Positions 48,391 to 59,400 of a stretch of DNA of 64,000 nucleotides are shown here, in pieces. Both the position numbers and the translations under genes were made by a program. Source of the DNA: Odontesthes bonariensis. Taxonomy: Eukaryota > Chordata > Actinopteri > Atheriniformes > Atherinopsidae. The DNA is taken from assembly GCF_027942865.1 (NCBI RefSeq), contig NC_134509.1, positions 9,197,754-9,261,753 of the forward strand, read 5' to 3'. The notes beneath the pieces were generated by a model. The model ran no database searches. It was not told the origin of the DNA and worked only from the letters and a program-made list of their open reading frames with translations. Every line of letters begins with the position of its first letter. The first letter of the stretch is position 1.

Positions 48391-51300
48391 AGAAAGAAGA
48401 GCTGAACTGTCTTAAAGGTGGGGTATGAGATGTTTTCTGGAGCATTTTTTATCATATTGTCTGAAAACCTCCTCACGACCCCATTGCACCCACTAAAATA
48501 GAATGTTTGGGGAAAAAAAATAATATTTTAGTCCATTGTAAAGGGTGTAGCAAGAGGAAATGTCTGACCAATAGAAGTAATGATGAGAGTTACTTCTATT
48601 GGATTCTGACACGCCAATCAACCGTCAGCCCCCCTCACCCCTCACCCCTCCCCCCTGCGCGTTCACAGACTCGTGACTCGTTGTGTATTTTCAAAAATAT
48701 AGCTTGCAGGAACCGTTTTTCCAAGATCTCATACCCCACCTTTAAGCAAAGCCTGTAGGGTAACACAGCCACTCTCAACTTGAATTAAAGCAATACAATG
48801 TAACTTCTCAAAAAGCCCACTATGCAGCTCCCCCTACAGACTTGGAGGTAATGTACGGTTACACTGTCGTAAATACAACACCCTTTCCCTTTCACGTTTG
48901 TTGACGAACCGGCGAGGAGTCAGAAGGTGCAAGCTATGTCGACCGAGAAGGTAAGAGTAATCAAAGCAAGTCGAAGTACTTCCGCTCAACTCCCGGGCCG
49001 GTCCAGCAAAGTTACATAGCGCAGTTTTTCCAACTCAGACCCCCGAAGGGCATAGGAGACAGGCCAATCGTAATATTAAAACTCATTCTAGCCGCACAAT
49101 TTTTTTCAAGCTGTCATTTTAAGGTAGAAATGTTACATAGTATTGCTTTAAAGGTGGGGTCTGAGATCTTGGAAAAACGGTTCCTGCAAGCTATATTTTT
49201 GAAAATACACAACCTTGCCTCTCCCTTCAGCCCACCCCTCGAAACCACGCCTTCAAAACACATGAACGAGTCACGAGTCTGTGAACGCGCAGGGGGGAGG
49301 GGTGAGGGGTTTGACGGTTGATTGGCGTGTCAGAATCCAATAGAAGTAACTCTCGTCATTACTTCTATTGGTCAGACATTTCCTGTTGCTACACCCTCTA
49401 CAATAGACTAAAAGATTTAGTTTTTTTCCAAACATTCTATTTTAGTGGGTGCAATGGGGTCATGAGGAGGTTTTCAGATAATATGATAAAAAATGCTCCA
49501 GAAAACATCTCATACCCCACCTTTAAGTCAACTATTATTTATTTCAAGCCACTGAGGCTTCATATCTCAGTCAAAAACGCACAAACACAACCTTGCGCTC
49601 AAGCCAGCGCCACAAGCAGCACGTAGATATCAGCAGGAAATGCACTTTGCTGCACAGCAGATAATGGACTTTGTGTCACCGTAAGATCAATCAACATTTC
49701 CAGACGAGTGTTAATCCATGTAAAACCAACACCGGACAGACGTGGAGCTTTTGTCCACCAGTCAAGTCAAGTTTTGGGAGTTTTTTTTCCTCCCCTTTTT
49801 TTTTTTTTGTTTTTGTTTTTGTTTTTGTGTTTTCTTTTCTTTTTTTGATACACAACTAACCTGAATCTTAAAACAGATTAGCACCTGGCTAATTTGCATA
49901 TGGTTACGGACAGACATTACCAAAGATATCTGTCAACAGCTGGGGCTTTATTTTCATGTCACTGATAAGAGACGCAGCACAGCTCGTATTTTTCTCACAA
50001 GAATAAGAATGCTGGAAATCACCTAAAGGACTGGAGTATTTGAACATGATGTCATTAAAGGATAACAGCGGCAAGTTCTGGTGAAAATGGTGACAAACAA
50101 TGTCGCGTTCAGTTTCATCTCAGATCAGTTGCTGTTTGATTATATGTGCTTATTTCAAGGTGTTATTTTTTTGGTATTGGTGGTCTTTTCTTTTCTTTTT
50201 TTTGTGATTGCATAACTAATGTTCAATTAGATTTTATTTATAAAGCGCCAAATTACAACAAAATGCCATCTCAAGGCACTTCAAAGACAATCCAATTCAA
50301 GGCAATTAGAATCCAATTTATTGTAATACATTCTTAATCCAATCAAATCAAATTCATTAAATTCCAAATTAGTCCAGTTAATCCATACAAAGCCGATTTT
50401 AAAAAGCCTCGCTAAGGAAACCAACAGATTGCACTGAAGCTTCTCTTCGATCCTGCTTCGTCCTGAGCGTGCACGAGGCGACTGTGGAGAGAAAAAACTC
50501 TCTTTTAACAGGAGGAAACCTCTGGCAGAAGCAGACTCAGGAAGGGCGGCCATCTGCCTCCACCGGCTAGTTTGAGAGGACAGGAAAGCGGCGACAACAA
50601 GCACCATAACACCAGGCCAAGAATACCTGCTGAGAAAGAGAAACACAAGTTAATGACAACGACAATGTAATATGAACATAAAGAAAAAGAGCAGAGTGAG
50701 GAAAGGTGTATCATTGGAGGCCCCCCAGCAGTTTAGGCCTATAGCAGCATAACTATGGGATGTTTCAGGATCACCTGAGTCACCCCTAACTTTAAGCTTT
50801 GTAAAAAAGGAACGTTTTAAGCCTAATCTTAAAGGTAGAGAGGGTGTTTGCTTCCTGAACCCAAACTGGCAGCTGGTTCCACAGAGAGGGGCCTGATAAC
50901 TGAAGGCTCTGCCTCCCATGCTACTTTTAGAAACTCTCAGAACCACAAGTAGACCTGCAGTCTGAGAAGAAGCGCTCTGTTGGCAAAATATCGCACTACG
51001 AGATCTTTAAAGTATGATGGAGCTCGGCCATTAAGAGCTTTATATGTGAGGAGAAGAATTTTAAATTCTGTTCTGTCTGGTTATTCCTTACTTTTTCATC
51101 ACAAAGCTTTTTAATTCAGTCCTTTATTGTTGATATCGTTATTAATCCTACCTACACACTTTGTTGTGAAAGATGCGGTATAGTTCGATAAAACTTGAAT
51201 ATTCTCACCTGCCCTCTTTGAGATTTTCCTCGTCACCGTCATTCGCTTTCTCTTATCTCCTCTCCAACAGGGTTTCTGTCGCTACCTGGAGCAGAGCTTT

Positions 51301-54300
51301 GGGAATCTTAAAGAGCGAGGCGTGGTGATTGGGTACGATGCTCGGGCCCACCCTCCCAGCGGGGGCAGCAGCAAGCGGTTCGCCAGCCTGGCCGCTGCGG
51401 TTTTCATCAGCCGAGGGGTGCCGGTCCACCTCTTCTCTGACATCACCCCAACGCCCTTCGTGGTAATCACTTGAATTCCTCTCAAAAATTTTTGAGGACG
51501 TTTTAGGATTTCTGTTACCCTGCGTTTCACGTTTTACTAAAGCTTAGTTTCTGTCGAGATTTATAGTGAAGAAGATTCTGAGCAGCACAGATGGGCTTCT
51601 GTGTAATGCAAGGAAAAAAATGGAGAGAAAATAGCTTGTCATGCTATTTTCATGTTTGTTTTCTATCATGGAGAGATTTTGATAGTTTTTACTGTCGTGG
51701 AATATGGTAGAGATGTGTCTGATAACAATATATGAAATTTGGGTTCAGTTACTTTCTCTTCTCGTTTTTCCCTGCAGCCTTTCACAGTTTCCCACCTGGG
51801 TCTGTGTGCTGGTATCATGGTAACTGCCTCCCACAACCCCAAACAGGACAATGGCTACAAGGTAACACTTATTCAACTTTGGTATTTCTGGCTTCGGCAG
51901 TCATTAGGCATCATGTACTAACCTGATGATCTGTTTCTATTCCAGGTGTACTGGGAGAACGGTGCCCAGATTGTGTCTCCTCATGACAAAGAGATCTCTA
52001 AAGCCATTGAGGAGAACCTGGAGCCTTGGCCAGAGTCATGGAACACAGGGGAGGCCCTCAAGAGCCCCTTGCTTAAAGACCCCTACCAGGATAGCCACAC
52101 ACAATATTTCAAAGCCATCCAGAAACACTGTCATCACAGGTGCTTCATAAACAGATAGATGAGCAGCATGCACTGCGTTCTACTAATGATTCACACAGGA
52201 CTGTAGAGACAAAAAATTGTGAAAATCTCCACTAAAAATGCCCATTTTGACATCTTTTCTTCACAGGGAGATAAACAAGAGGTCAGAGGTGAAAATAGTG
52301 CACACGTCTGTGCACGGTGTTGGTCACACATTTGTCCAGTCAGCGTTCAAGGCCTTCGATCTTCCCCCTCCATACGCTGTGGAGGAACAGAAAGAGCCCG
52401 ACCCTGAATTTCCCACCGTCAAATACCCCAATCCTGAGGAGGGAGAGGGCGTCCTGGTGGGTACCGGAGAATGCGCGCGGTGCTCCCAGCATAGGACACA
52501 TTCAGTCACGTGCAATAGACGCTCTGCTTTGGTGTATTGTGACGCATGTGTGCGATTGCTTCGCAGACGCTGTCATTTGCTCTGGCAGAGAGGGAGGGAG
52601 CCTCGGTGGTGTTGGCAAATGACCCCGACGCTGATCGTCTGGCTGTTGCTGAGAGGCAGGAGAGGTGTGCATTGAGATAGCATTCATGATGTTCTACTAA
52701 TTCCACCCTTCAACACAATGTTAGTGTTGAAGTGAAAACCAGCGTGCGGTCGTGTGGTCCGTCACATGTTACTCCTGCTATCATTCCATCCTACACACGC
52801 TATAAGCGGTTTCCCACTCCTCCGCAGAGAAGTTCTAAAATGGCTTCAGGGAGTCACTGAATAAGGAGTTTACGGAAAGCCTCTGAAGTATTTCCAACAT
52901 GTAAATTTTTTGTTAAGTTGTTTTAATGGTTCTACTTCACTGTCCTCTAAACAGTGGATTATACTTAGGTTCACTTAGATTTGAAATGTCTTTACCCCAG
53001 AAATGCTTGGAATCACCAGCAAAAACCCATCATATGTCATACATGAACTTCTTAAGTAAGAAAAACCCTCGAGATTAAAAAAATCATAGCCTCACACAGC
53101 TCCTCCTTTTTCCTGATAAACTGCTGAAATGCTTTGATCGCGACAGCATTTCTTAACGTGTCTGTTTCTTTGTCTGTGCCTCAGTGGACAGTGGCGAGTG
53201 TTCAGTGGTAACGAGCTGGGAGCGTTGCTTGGCTGGTGGATATTCCACTGCTGGAAAGAGCAGAAGCCCGACGCTGCCGCTGTGAAAAACCTCTACATGC
53301 TGTCGAGCACAGTCTCATCCAAAATACTGCGGGCCATCGCTCTGAAGGAAGGTTTCCACTTCGAGGTAACACGTTCGAGTTTTTATTCTTTTGATCTCAT
53401 GTCGTACGTCGCCGGCATTAATGTGCAACGATCGGGGAGCATGTGAGGCTACGTCACACGTGTTGTATGCGATGCGGGGACGTCGGTACCATCTTATGGG
53501 GAATGCTCCGTTTACGACCGTTGTTGCCCGGTGAGGTTGAGTTTCGTTTGGCTAAAATCAGTCAAATCTAGAGGAGAAGAGAAGAGCTGCAGAAAGGAGA
53601 AAAAGATGGAGCTCAGTAAATGGAGTGAATAAATCGCACAGTTGCTGAATGGAGGACTCGGTTATTAACGAGCCGCTTTTGTGCCACAATCTGATCCCTC
53701 GCAAAATCAGACCCCCAGCAAATGCTTCCAGGTTTTTTTTGTTTTGTTTTTTTAAATTTCATCTATTTATTTATTTATGAGAAAATGTATTAAGTGAATG
53801 ATAATAGGTGCGTTTCGTACTTTATAAAAGCCAAAAAGTCCAACTAACAAACGTGGTTTGACAAAGTTTCTCTCGTTATGTTTGAATAGGAAACGCTAAC
53901 AGGGTTCAAGTGGATGGGGAACAGAGCCAAAGACCTGTTGGACCAGGGCAAGACTGTTCTTTTTGCCTTTGAGGAGGCCATAGGTATGCACGCACAAATG
54001 GACGTTGTCCACAAGTGAAAGTCACAGGAATCTGAGAGCGCAGGTTTAGTTGGCTCTGACAGAATCACTTCCACGGAGATTTTTGAGCATGCCTTGTTGC
54101 AATTACAGAGCACAAAATTTGGGCCAGAAGGATTTGAATCAACCAAACTTTGTGTTATTTAGGGTTATGAGAGGCAGTTGACAGCTGATTGCACCAGTAT
54201 TTACCGCCAAAGATGGTATGTCTCGAGCAGAGTGAGTGATGGAAGAGAGGAAATTTCAGAACAGAGTGACTGTCAAGCCCCATTATTCTTGAGTTACGAT

Positions 54301-55689
54301 AAGATTTAGAACATTCAACCAAAATAATAATATTACACTTAATTTATTCCTCCTAATGCCTTTTCATTTTGCTTCCCATGTAGAAATTAGTCCTGAAAAA
54401 AAACACACCGAACTCTTAGCGTATCTGATTTGTGATTATTTTGAGCATTTGGAAAAGCGCTATATAAAACTTATGTATTATTATTTTTATTATTATTTTA
54501 TTGTCATTATACAAAGTATAGAAACATTTCAAAGCTGATGATGATGAGTTTATTAAAACTCGTGTTTTTCGGTAAAGTTTTGAGCCATGCTTGCAGTCAA
54601 ACACAAGGCACTGGGTTAAAGTTATAAGTCAGTTGGGGTTAAGATAACAGATGGTTAGACAAACACGGATAACATAGTTCAGAGCATTCCAATATAATAA
54701 GATTACTGTGCTGTAATTAGAATCACATGCCTTTGCTCACACAGTGTTATTAAAAGAAGCGACAGCTGACCACAGCAACTGGAGAATCGAGACATACTGT
54801 GAATGAACTGAAAATGTGTGTGTGTGTGTTTTGCAGGATATATGTGTTGTAACTCTGTGTTGGACAAGGATGGAGTGAGTGCTGCAGCCATAGCAGGGGA
54901 GATGGTTTCCTATCTGGCCACTGAAAACAAAAGTCTCTCTCAGCAGCTCACTGCCATCCATGAAGAGTAAGATGCACAGATTGATACATCACACTTGAAT
55001 TTCATAGTTTTTTCGGTGGGTTGTCATCGCAGGCTAACTTGTCCCCTCTGTATTTCTCATCATCAGGTATGGGTACCACATGAGCAAGAACTCCTACTTT
55101 ATCTGCCACGACCAGGCCGTGATCCGCAGTCTGTTTGAGCGCCTGCGCCACTTTGGCGGCAAGGAGAACTCGTATCCCAACGAATGCGGTCAATTCTCCA
55201 TCTCCGCTGTTCGAGACCTGACTACTGGCTACGATAGCAACCGACCTGACAACAAGGCCGTGAGGGGACAAACTCACACAAACACTTCATGCACTCAGAG
55301 CACAGCATCCCTCTGACATCTGTTTTTGGCCGACAGTATGTTGTCTGCCATCAGACAAGTGATTTTTTTTGTTTTGTTGAACAATGAACTGTGGAGACAG
55401 AAACTGAAAACATGGAGAGAAAACTAAGTCCGTTTCATCAAACCTGTGCACATAAAATGTTTTTGTTTTTTTCAAATGGTTTATCTGGGCTTCTTATCTC
55501 TCCCATCCTTACATTTCTTCTGTCACTTCTTCCTCTTCTCTCTCAGGTTCTTCCCACCTCCAGTTCCAGTCAGATGATCACCTTTACCTTCTCCAATGGG
55601 GGTGTAGCCACCATGAGAACCAGCGGCACTGAGCCAAAGATCAAATACTACACGGAGCTCTGTGCTGCTCCTGGGAACAGGTAAGTCAT

Positions 55690-55760
<71 letters not shown>

Positions 55761-56060
55761 CGTATCATATACATTTTAAGAAACTCTAAATATTCTTTGG
55801 CTGGAACAAAGAATTTCAACATTTTTCTTCATAGTTTTTTAAATCAAGCTTATTTTTTCACTTCTGAATGTCTTGGGAAGGAACAGTTAAGCCTGCCTGT
55901 TGACTGAACCGTGTTGTGTTTTATTTCTGTTTTTCCCCCCTTTTGGGTCCGAATCAGTGATGTTGCGCATCTGAAGAAGGAGCTGGACAACTTGGTCGAC
56001 GCCATCGTTGAAAACTTCTTTGAGCCAGCAAAGAACAAGCTGCAGCCCAAGCCAGAGTAG
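45512..56060 (+). CDS. pgm2: PGM2, phosphopentomutase / phosphoglucomutase 2
   Basis: Cytosolic alpha-D-phosphohexomutase superfamily enzyme. Vertebrate PGM2 interconverts ribose-1-phosphate and ribose-5-phosphate (also deoxyribose and, less well, glucose phosphates), feeding nucleoside-derived sugars into metabolism. Exons: 45512-45586, 47780-47947, 51271-51462, 51778-51861, 51946-52139, 52267-52456, 52567-52664, 53185-53365, 53890-53983, 54837-54966, 55067-55259, 55547-55680, 55958-56060; 611 residues (human 612). Visible: catalytic Ser163 in [13 protein letters not shown]; metal loop DPDADR at 320-325; sugar-specificity loop FAFEEAIGY; phosphate-binding loop [13 protein letters not shown] near 557. 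All key residues are intact. PGM2L1 is the main alternative; synteny with TBC1D1 supports PGM2. AATAAA at 56991-56996 is the likely polyadenylation signal. Confidence 0.96.
45896..45937. repeat. (AT)n microsatellite in PGM2 intron 1
   Basis: Nearly pure AT dinucleotide run with one CAT interruption. Confidence 0.95.
48416..48741. mobile_element. TTAA-flanked MITE, family A, copy 1
   Basis: Begins AGGTGGGGTATGAGATGTTT and ends CCAAGATCTCATACCCCACC-T, flanked by TTAA at 48412-48415 and 48742-48745. 326 bases in PGM2 intron 2. Interior ACTTCTATTGG words are inversely paired. It follows a 34-base poly-T run. Confidence 0.88.
48789..49147. mobile_element. TTAA-flanked MITE, family B, copy 2
   Basis: Begins AGCAATACAATGTAACTTCT and ends GAAATGTTACATAGTATTGCT, flanked by TTAA at 48785-48788 and 49148-49151. 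Reverse-oriented relative to B1, with the same interior. Its right TTAA is also the left TTAA of A2. Confidence 0.9.
49152..49522. mobile_element. TTAA-flanked MITE, family A, copy 2 (inverted relative to A1)
   Basis: Begins AGGTGGGGTCTGAGATCTTG and ends AACATCTCATACCCCACCT, flanked by TTAA at 49148-49151 and 49523-49526. 371 bases; the interior is the inverse of A1 with an extra segment (about 49215-49260). Confidence 0.9.
50215..51080. repeat. Unclassified fish interspersed repeat, PGM2 intron 2
   Basis: Begins about ATTTTATTTATAAAGCGCCA and contains ATCTCAAGGCACTTCA, GGAGGAAACCTCTGGCAGAA and CTGGTTCCACAGAGAGGGGC. These phrases recur in many fish genomes. No terminal repeats or coding region recognised. 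Confidence 0.55.
55693..55756. repeat. (AT)n microsatellite next to a PGM2 splice donor
   Basis: A pure AT run starting only about a dozen bases after the donor of the exon ending at 55680. Confidence 0.95.
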
Positions 56061-56277
56061 CGCTAACGGACTAAATAACCAGACAAATAGTATCTCCTAT
56101 CACTGGCCAGCATTTCACATAATGTCTTAATTTTCCCAGGAGAGATTCTCAGGCTTGACTCTTGTTTTTAACTCTGTTAATGACCTTTTTTTTTTCTTTT
56201 CTTTTTTTTTTTTTAAAACCAAAACATTTGGACCAGTAAGAATAGCAATGCTGTATTATTATCTACCTTTTATTCTA

Positions 56278-56310
<33 letters not shown>

Positions 56311-57030
56311 ATCTGCCTGTTTTTGGGTTTCTTGACTGATTCACAATCAGCATCATGCTTTAGATTCAGTGTGCCACATTGGTCATGATTAGCTACATCT
56401 GTCAAGTGCTTGGCCATTCCACAGCCGCAGTCATTCCCTTTTCCAGATGGTGGTGTCCGATAGATCCAGCCTGTTGCTTATCACTTGCATATAACAATAT
56501 GCATTTATACATCCACTGGGCTTCAGCATCAACCGGGCTGCTGCTGATGTAGAGTTACCGTAGAGTATAAACGCTCAAAACTACTTGAAGTTGCACATTG
56601 CTGTCAGACTTTGAATGCGTAATATCTTTTTGAAGTTGCCAGTAAGTAAAACAGCACAGATTTAAGCGGCGGTATGATATTTTGAGCTGAAATAAATGAT
56701 GGGGGATGTAGGAGGGAATGGTTACTCCAAAGTTACTAGTGTGCTCCTCACAGTTACAGCACCACCAAGTGGAGCCATTGTGCATCGTCTTAACGCGCCC
56801 ACCTCTCATTCCATGATGTGAGTACTTGTGACATCTCAAAGGGACTCTATACCTCTTAGTTGAATATAACAATGACAACCTCTCACTTTGCAGTATGTGT
56901 GAATTAGTGAATGTGCAGCTGGCAAATTGCCCTTATGAGCATTATGTATCTATTACACCGAAATACTGTGCCAGTATGAAATGTTTCCCAAATAAAAACT
57001 GTTTCTAACGATGTAAAATATGGAGCAATA
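56061..57030 (+). other. PGM2 3' UTR
   Basis: No coding exon. It holds two poly-T tracts (56186-56214 region and 56280-56306) and ends with AATAAA at 56991-56996; a second AATAAA is near 57028. Confidence 0.6.
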
Positions 57031-57079
57031 AAGTGAGAAAAAAAAAAAAAAAGCATAAGCTACCCAGGTTTACTTATTT

Positions 57080-57348
57080 ACGCTGCGCGTGCGCTGGTGC
57101 TCGCTGCATCCTTTGCAGCTCACGCCTCATGCACTTGTCATTCAAAGGAGGAGGAGAAGGAGGGCGGGGGAGGTCGGGTTGGACCTGTCCTCTAAATTTA
57201 ACTCGTGCTGGAAACAGCGAGAGCTGTGTAAAGGTCTCCCTCTCTTCTCTGTGTACTTGCGTGTTCAGCTGCCCGACTCACTTCTGTGCTGGCATTCTAA
57301 CTTACTTTGGTACCGCTTTAAGGAGACCTAACAGGGGCGAACTAGCAG
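57080..57348 (+). promoter_or_regulatory. Probable noncoding first exon of TBC1D1
   Basis: A relatively GC-rich block ends GGCGAACTAGCAG followed by GTAAGGCTG, a strong donor at 57349. The next acceptor on this strand that leads into TBC1D1 coding is at 58099-58101. The 5' boundary is not defined. Confidence 0.45.
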
Positions 57349-58101
57349 GTAAGGCTGTGCTGAGAAGGAGGAGAGCATAGAGATAGATTCATTTGTGTTC
57401 TTCTGGACCTGTTTTTTTTTTTTTTTTTTTTTTTTTTTTCTTGGACAAATTGCGCAGTTTACATGAGCAGCCTCGTGCGGCAAACGTACTTAAAAAAAAA
57501 TAAAATAATGTAAAGCAGATTAAACGAGGCATACAGGGGTTACAGCGCTCATCTTAAATCTAGTTTTCACTTCCGCATGATGTCCTCGCGCAGCGCACGG
57601 ACCACCTCTGTCACCGTTTTCTGAAGTTGACAATTTGATATATCGCAAGGTCAAGCAGGAGGCAGGTAAACAAGACTCTTTGATTTTCATGTTCAACACC
57701 TTCACCCGAACGTTTTTGTCCTATGGCGGGCATTATCTGTCCCGATATTCGTGTTTAGCGTGCAACGGGACGTTTCTCACCCCCACACATTTAAATCTTA
57801 ACTCGCAATCTCAGAAACGTTTGTGAGAAATACACGACCTCTCTATGGCAGACCATTCTAAGCTATATGATTGTGACAGTGTCGCTCTCGTTTGTTTACC
57901 TTGGGACTGTAAAAGTCACTCAGCTGGTTTAGTGTCCTGGGAAAACTGCCCTGCTTCAATACAAATGCAGCAAAATAAATGTTTACTTAGTATCTTTATG
58001 GTCCTTTTTAAATCTTGTAAGATAAATAGAATAAACCCACACCTATGGCTGTCGTTTTAGGTGCTGTATTGGTTGTCTGACGCCTCACTGATGTATTGCA
58101 G

Positions 58102-58711
58102 GTACAGTGGCAGCACGCAGCGGCTTCTGGCCTCAGAAGCTATGGAGGGACTGTACTTTGAAGTGAAGCCAAAAGGAGGTGAAGCCCGGAGGCCACGGAG
58201 CTCTGATAAACCTAGTCCTCATCTAAGCTCAAACCACCGCTCCTGTCCGTCACTTTCGCATCTGACTTCTTCCCCTCAGAGCCTTCAGAAATGGAGAGGA
58301 CAGGTGGATGTGGAGGCAGGGGAGGAGATAAGATACAAACTAACAATGACTGGTTCTCTGCCAGTCCACAATCTGACCACCATGGCCATGCTGCCCTGGG
58401 TGGTGGCTGAAATCCGCAAGTTTGCTGAAAAGGATCGGAGTGCTGGGCTGCGTTGTGGTGGTCGGTTCGACTCTGCTACATGCAGTAAGACGGTTCTTCT
58501 TTGTGTGTCGGCATCCTGTGTGCGGTGTGTGTCTGCTCTGGGAGAGCAACGTCTCTGGGACCCTCTGACACACGCAGTGTTGTTTGAATGTCGTCCTCAC
58601 CAAGTGACCAAGCTGATTCACAACAGCCAGGAGCCCAACAGCTTTGCCTGCCTGGTGAGAAGCACGCCAAAGTGTGCCTGCTATGTCTTCCAGTGCCAGG
58701 ACAGCACCAAG
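58102..58711 (+). CDS. tbc1d1: TBC1D1, Rab-GTPase-activating protein (first coding exon only)
   Basis: Rab-GAP of the AS160/TBC1D4 family that controls GLUT4 vesicle traffic downstream of AKT and AMPK (family knowledge). The exon starts after ATTGCAG; ATG at 58142; it ends with a donor AAG followed by GTAGGT after 190 codons. The second half is the start of the first PTB domain: GSLPVHNLTTMAMLPWVVAE, WDPLTHAVLFECRPHQVTKL, IHNSQEP, CYVFQCQDSTK, which closely parallel human TBC1D1 (GSLPVHSLTTMPMLPWVVAE). About 85 residues precede the PTB start here, against about 25 in human, and this extra N-terminus is Ser/Pro/basic. The rest of the gene lies to the right of the window. TBC1D4 is the alternative; the PGM2 neighbour supports TBC1D1. 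Confidence 0.9.
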
Positions 58712-59059
58712 GTAGGTATGCATGAAGATAGTAAAAATCTGTGTCTTGAGCAGGAGACATATACTCATGTATGGAAGGAAATAATACCTACAGATTGGGT
58801 CAGAAGTTCCTCCACACTCATTGTGTGCATGGATGACATCGCAACTAAGTGGGGTTTAGATTAATTCTTTGAAATGAACATTTTCTGGGGCTCAGTGACT
58901 ACACAACATTTTTGATCCAGAATGAAGTACATGTTTTCATTTCGATTGGGTTTTCTGAAATCGACACAGTAAGAATTTTTTCATTCAGGCTCAAAAATGT
59001 AAATTGAATGACAGTTGTAGCAGCATTGAAGAATTCTGGCTGGACAGTTGACCGCTCTT

Positions 59060-59400
59060 TGGCCCAGAATTCGATCAGATTTGTTGGATTTTCCCAGAAC
59101 AGACCTGACTTTTAGGATTACCATGCATTCTGTAGTGGTAAAAACCGTCCCAGAGCACGATGCTACCACCACCATGACTGCCAGCTGCTACAGCATTCTT
59201 GGGATGGAACGCCTCACCTTTCATTCTCCAAACATACCTCTGCTTACTGTGGCCAACCAACTCAATCTTTATCTCTGATCTGACAACAAAGCCTTCCTCA
59301 AGAAGGACCTACTTTGTCCATGTGGTCAGCTGCAAAGTTTTGCATCAGTTTTGAAACTGATCTGGAGCTGAGCAGGGAATTCTTTCCCACACGCAAGCCT
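59060..59400 (-). mobile_element. Tc1-like transposase relic
   Basis: Minus-strand readings include YVWRMKGEAFHPKNAVAAGS followed by HGGGSIVLWDGF, corresponding to the HVWRKKGxAxHPKNTxPTVKHGGGSIMLWGCF segment of Tc1-type transposases (catalytic-core region). Frames are broken and it covers only part of the gene. Confidence 0.85.
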
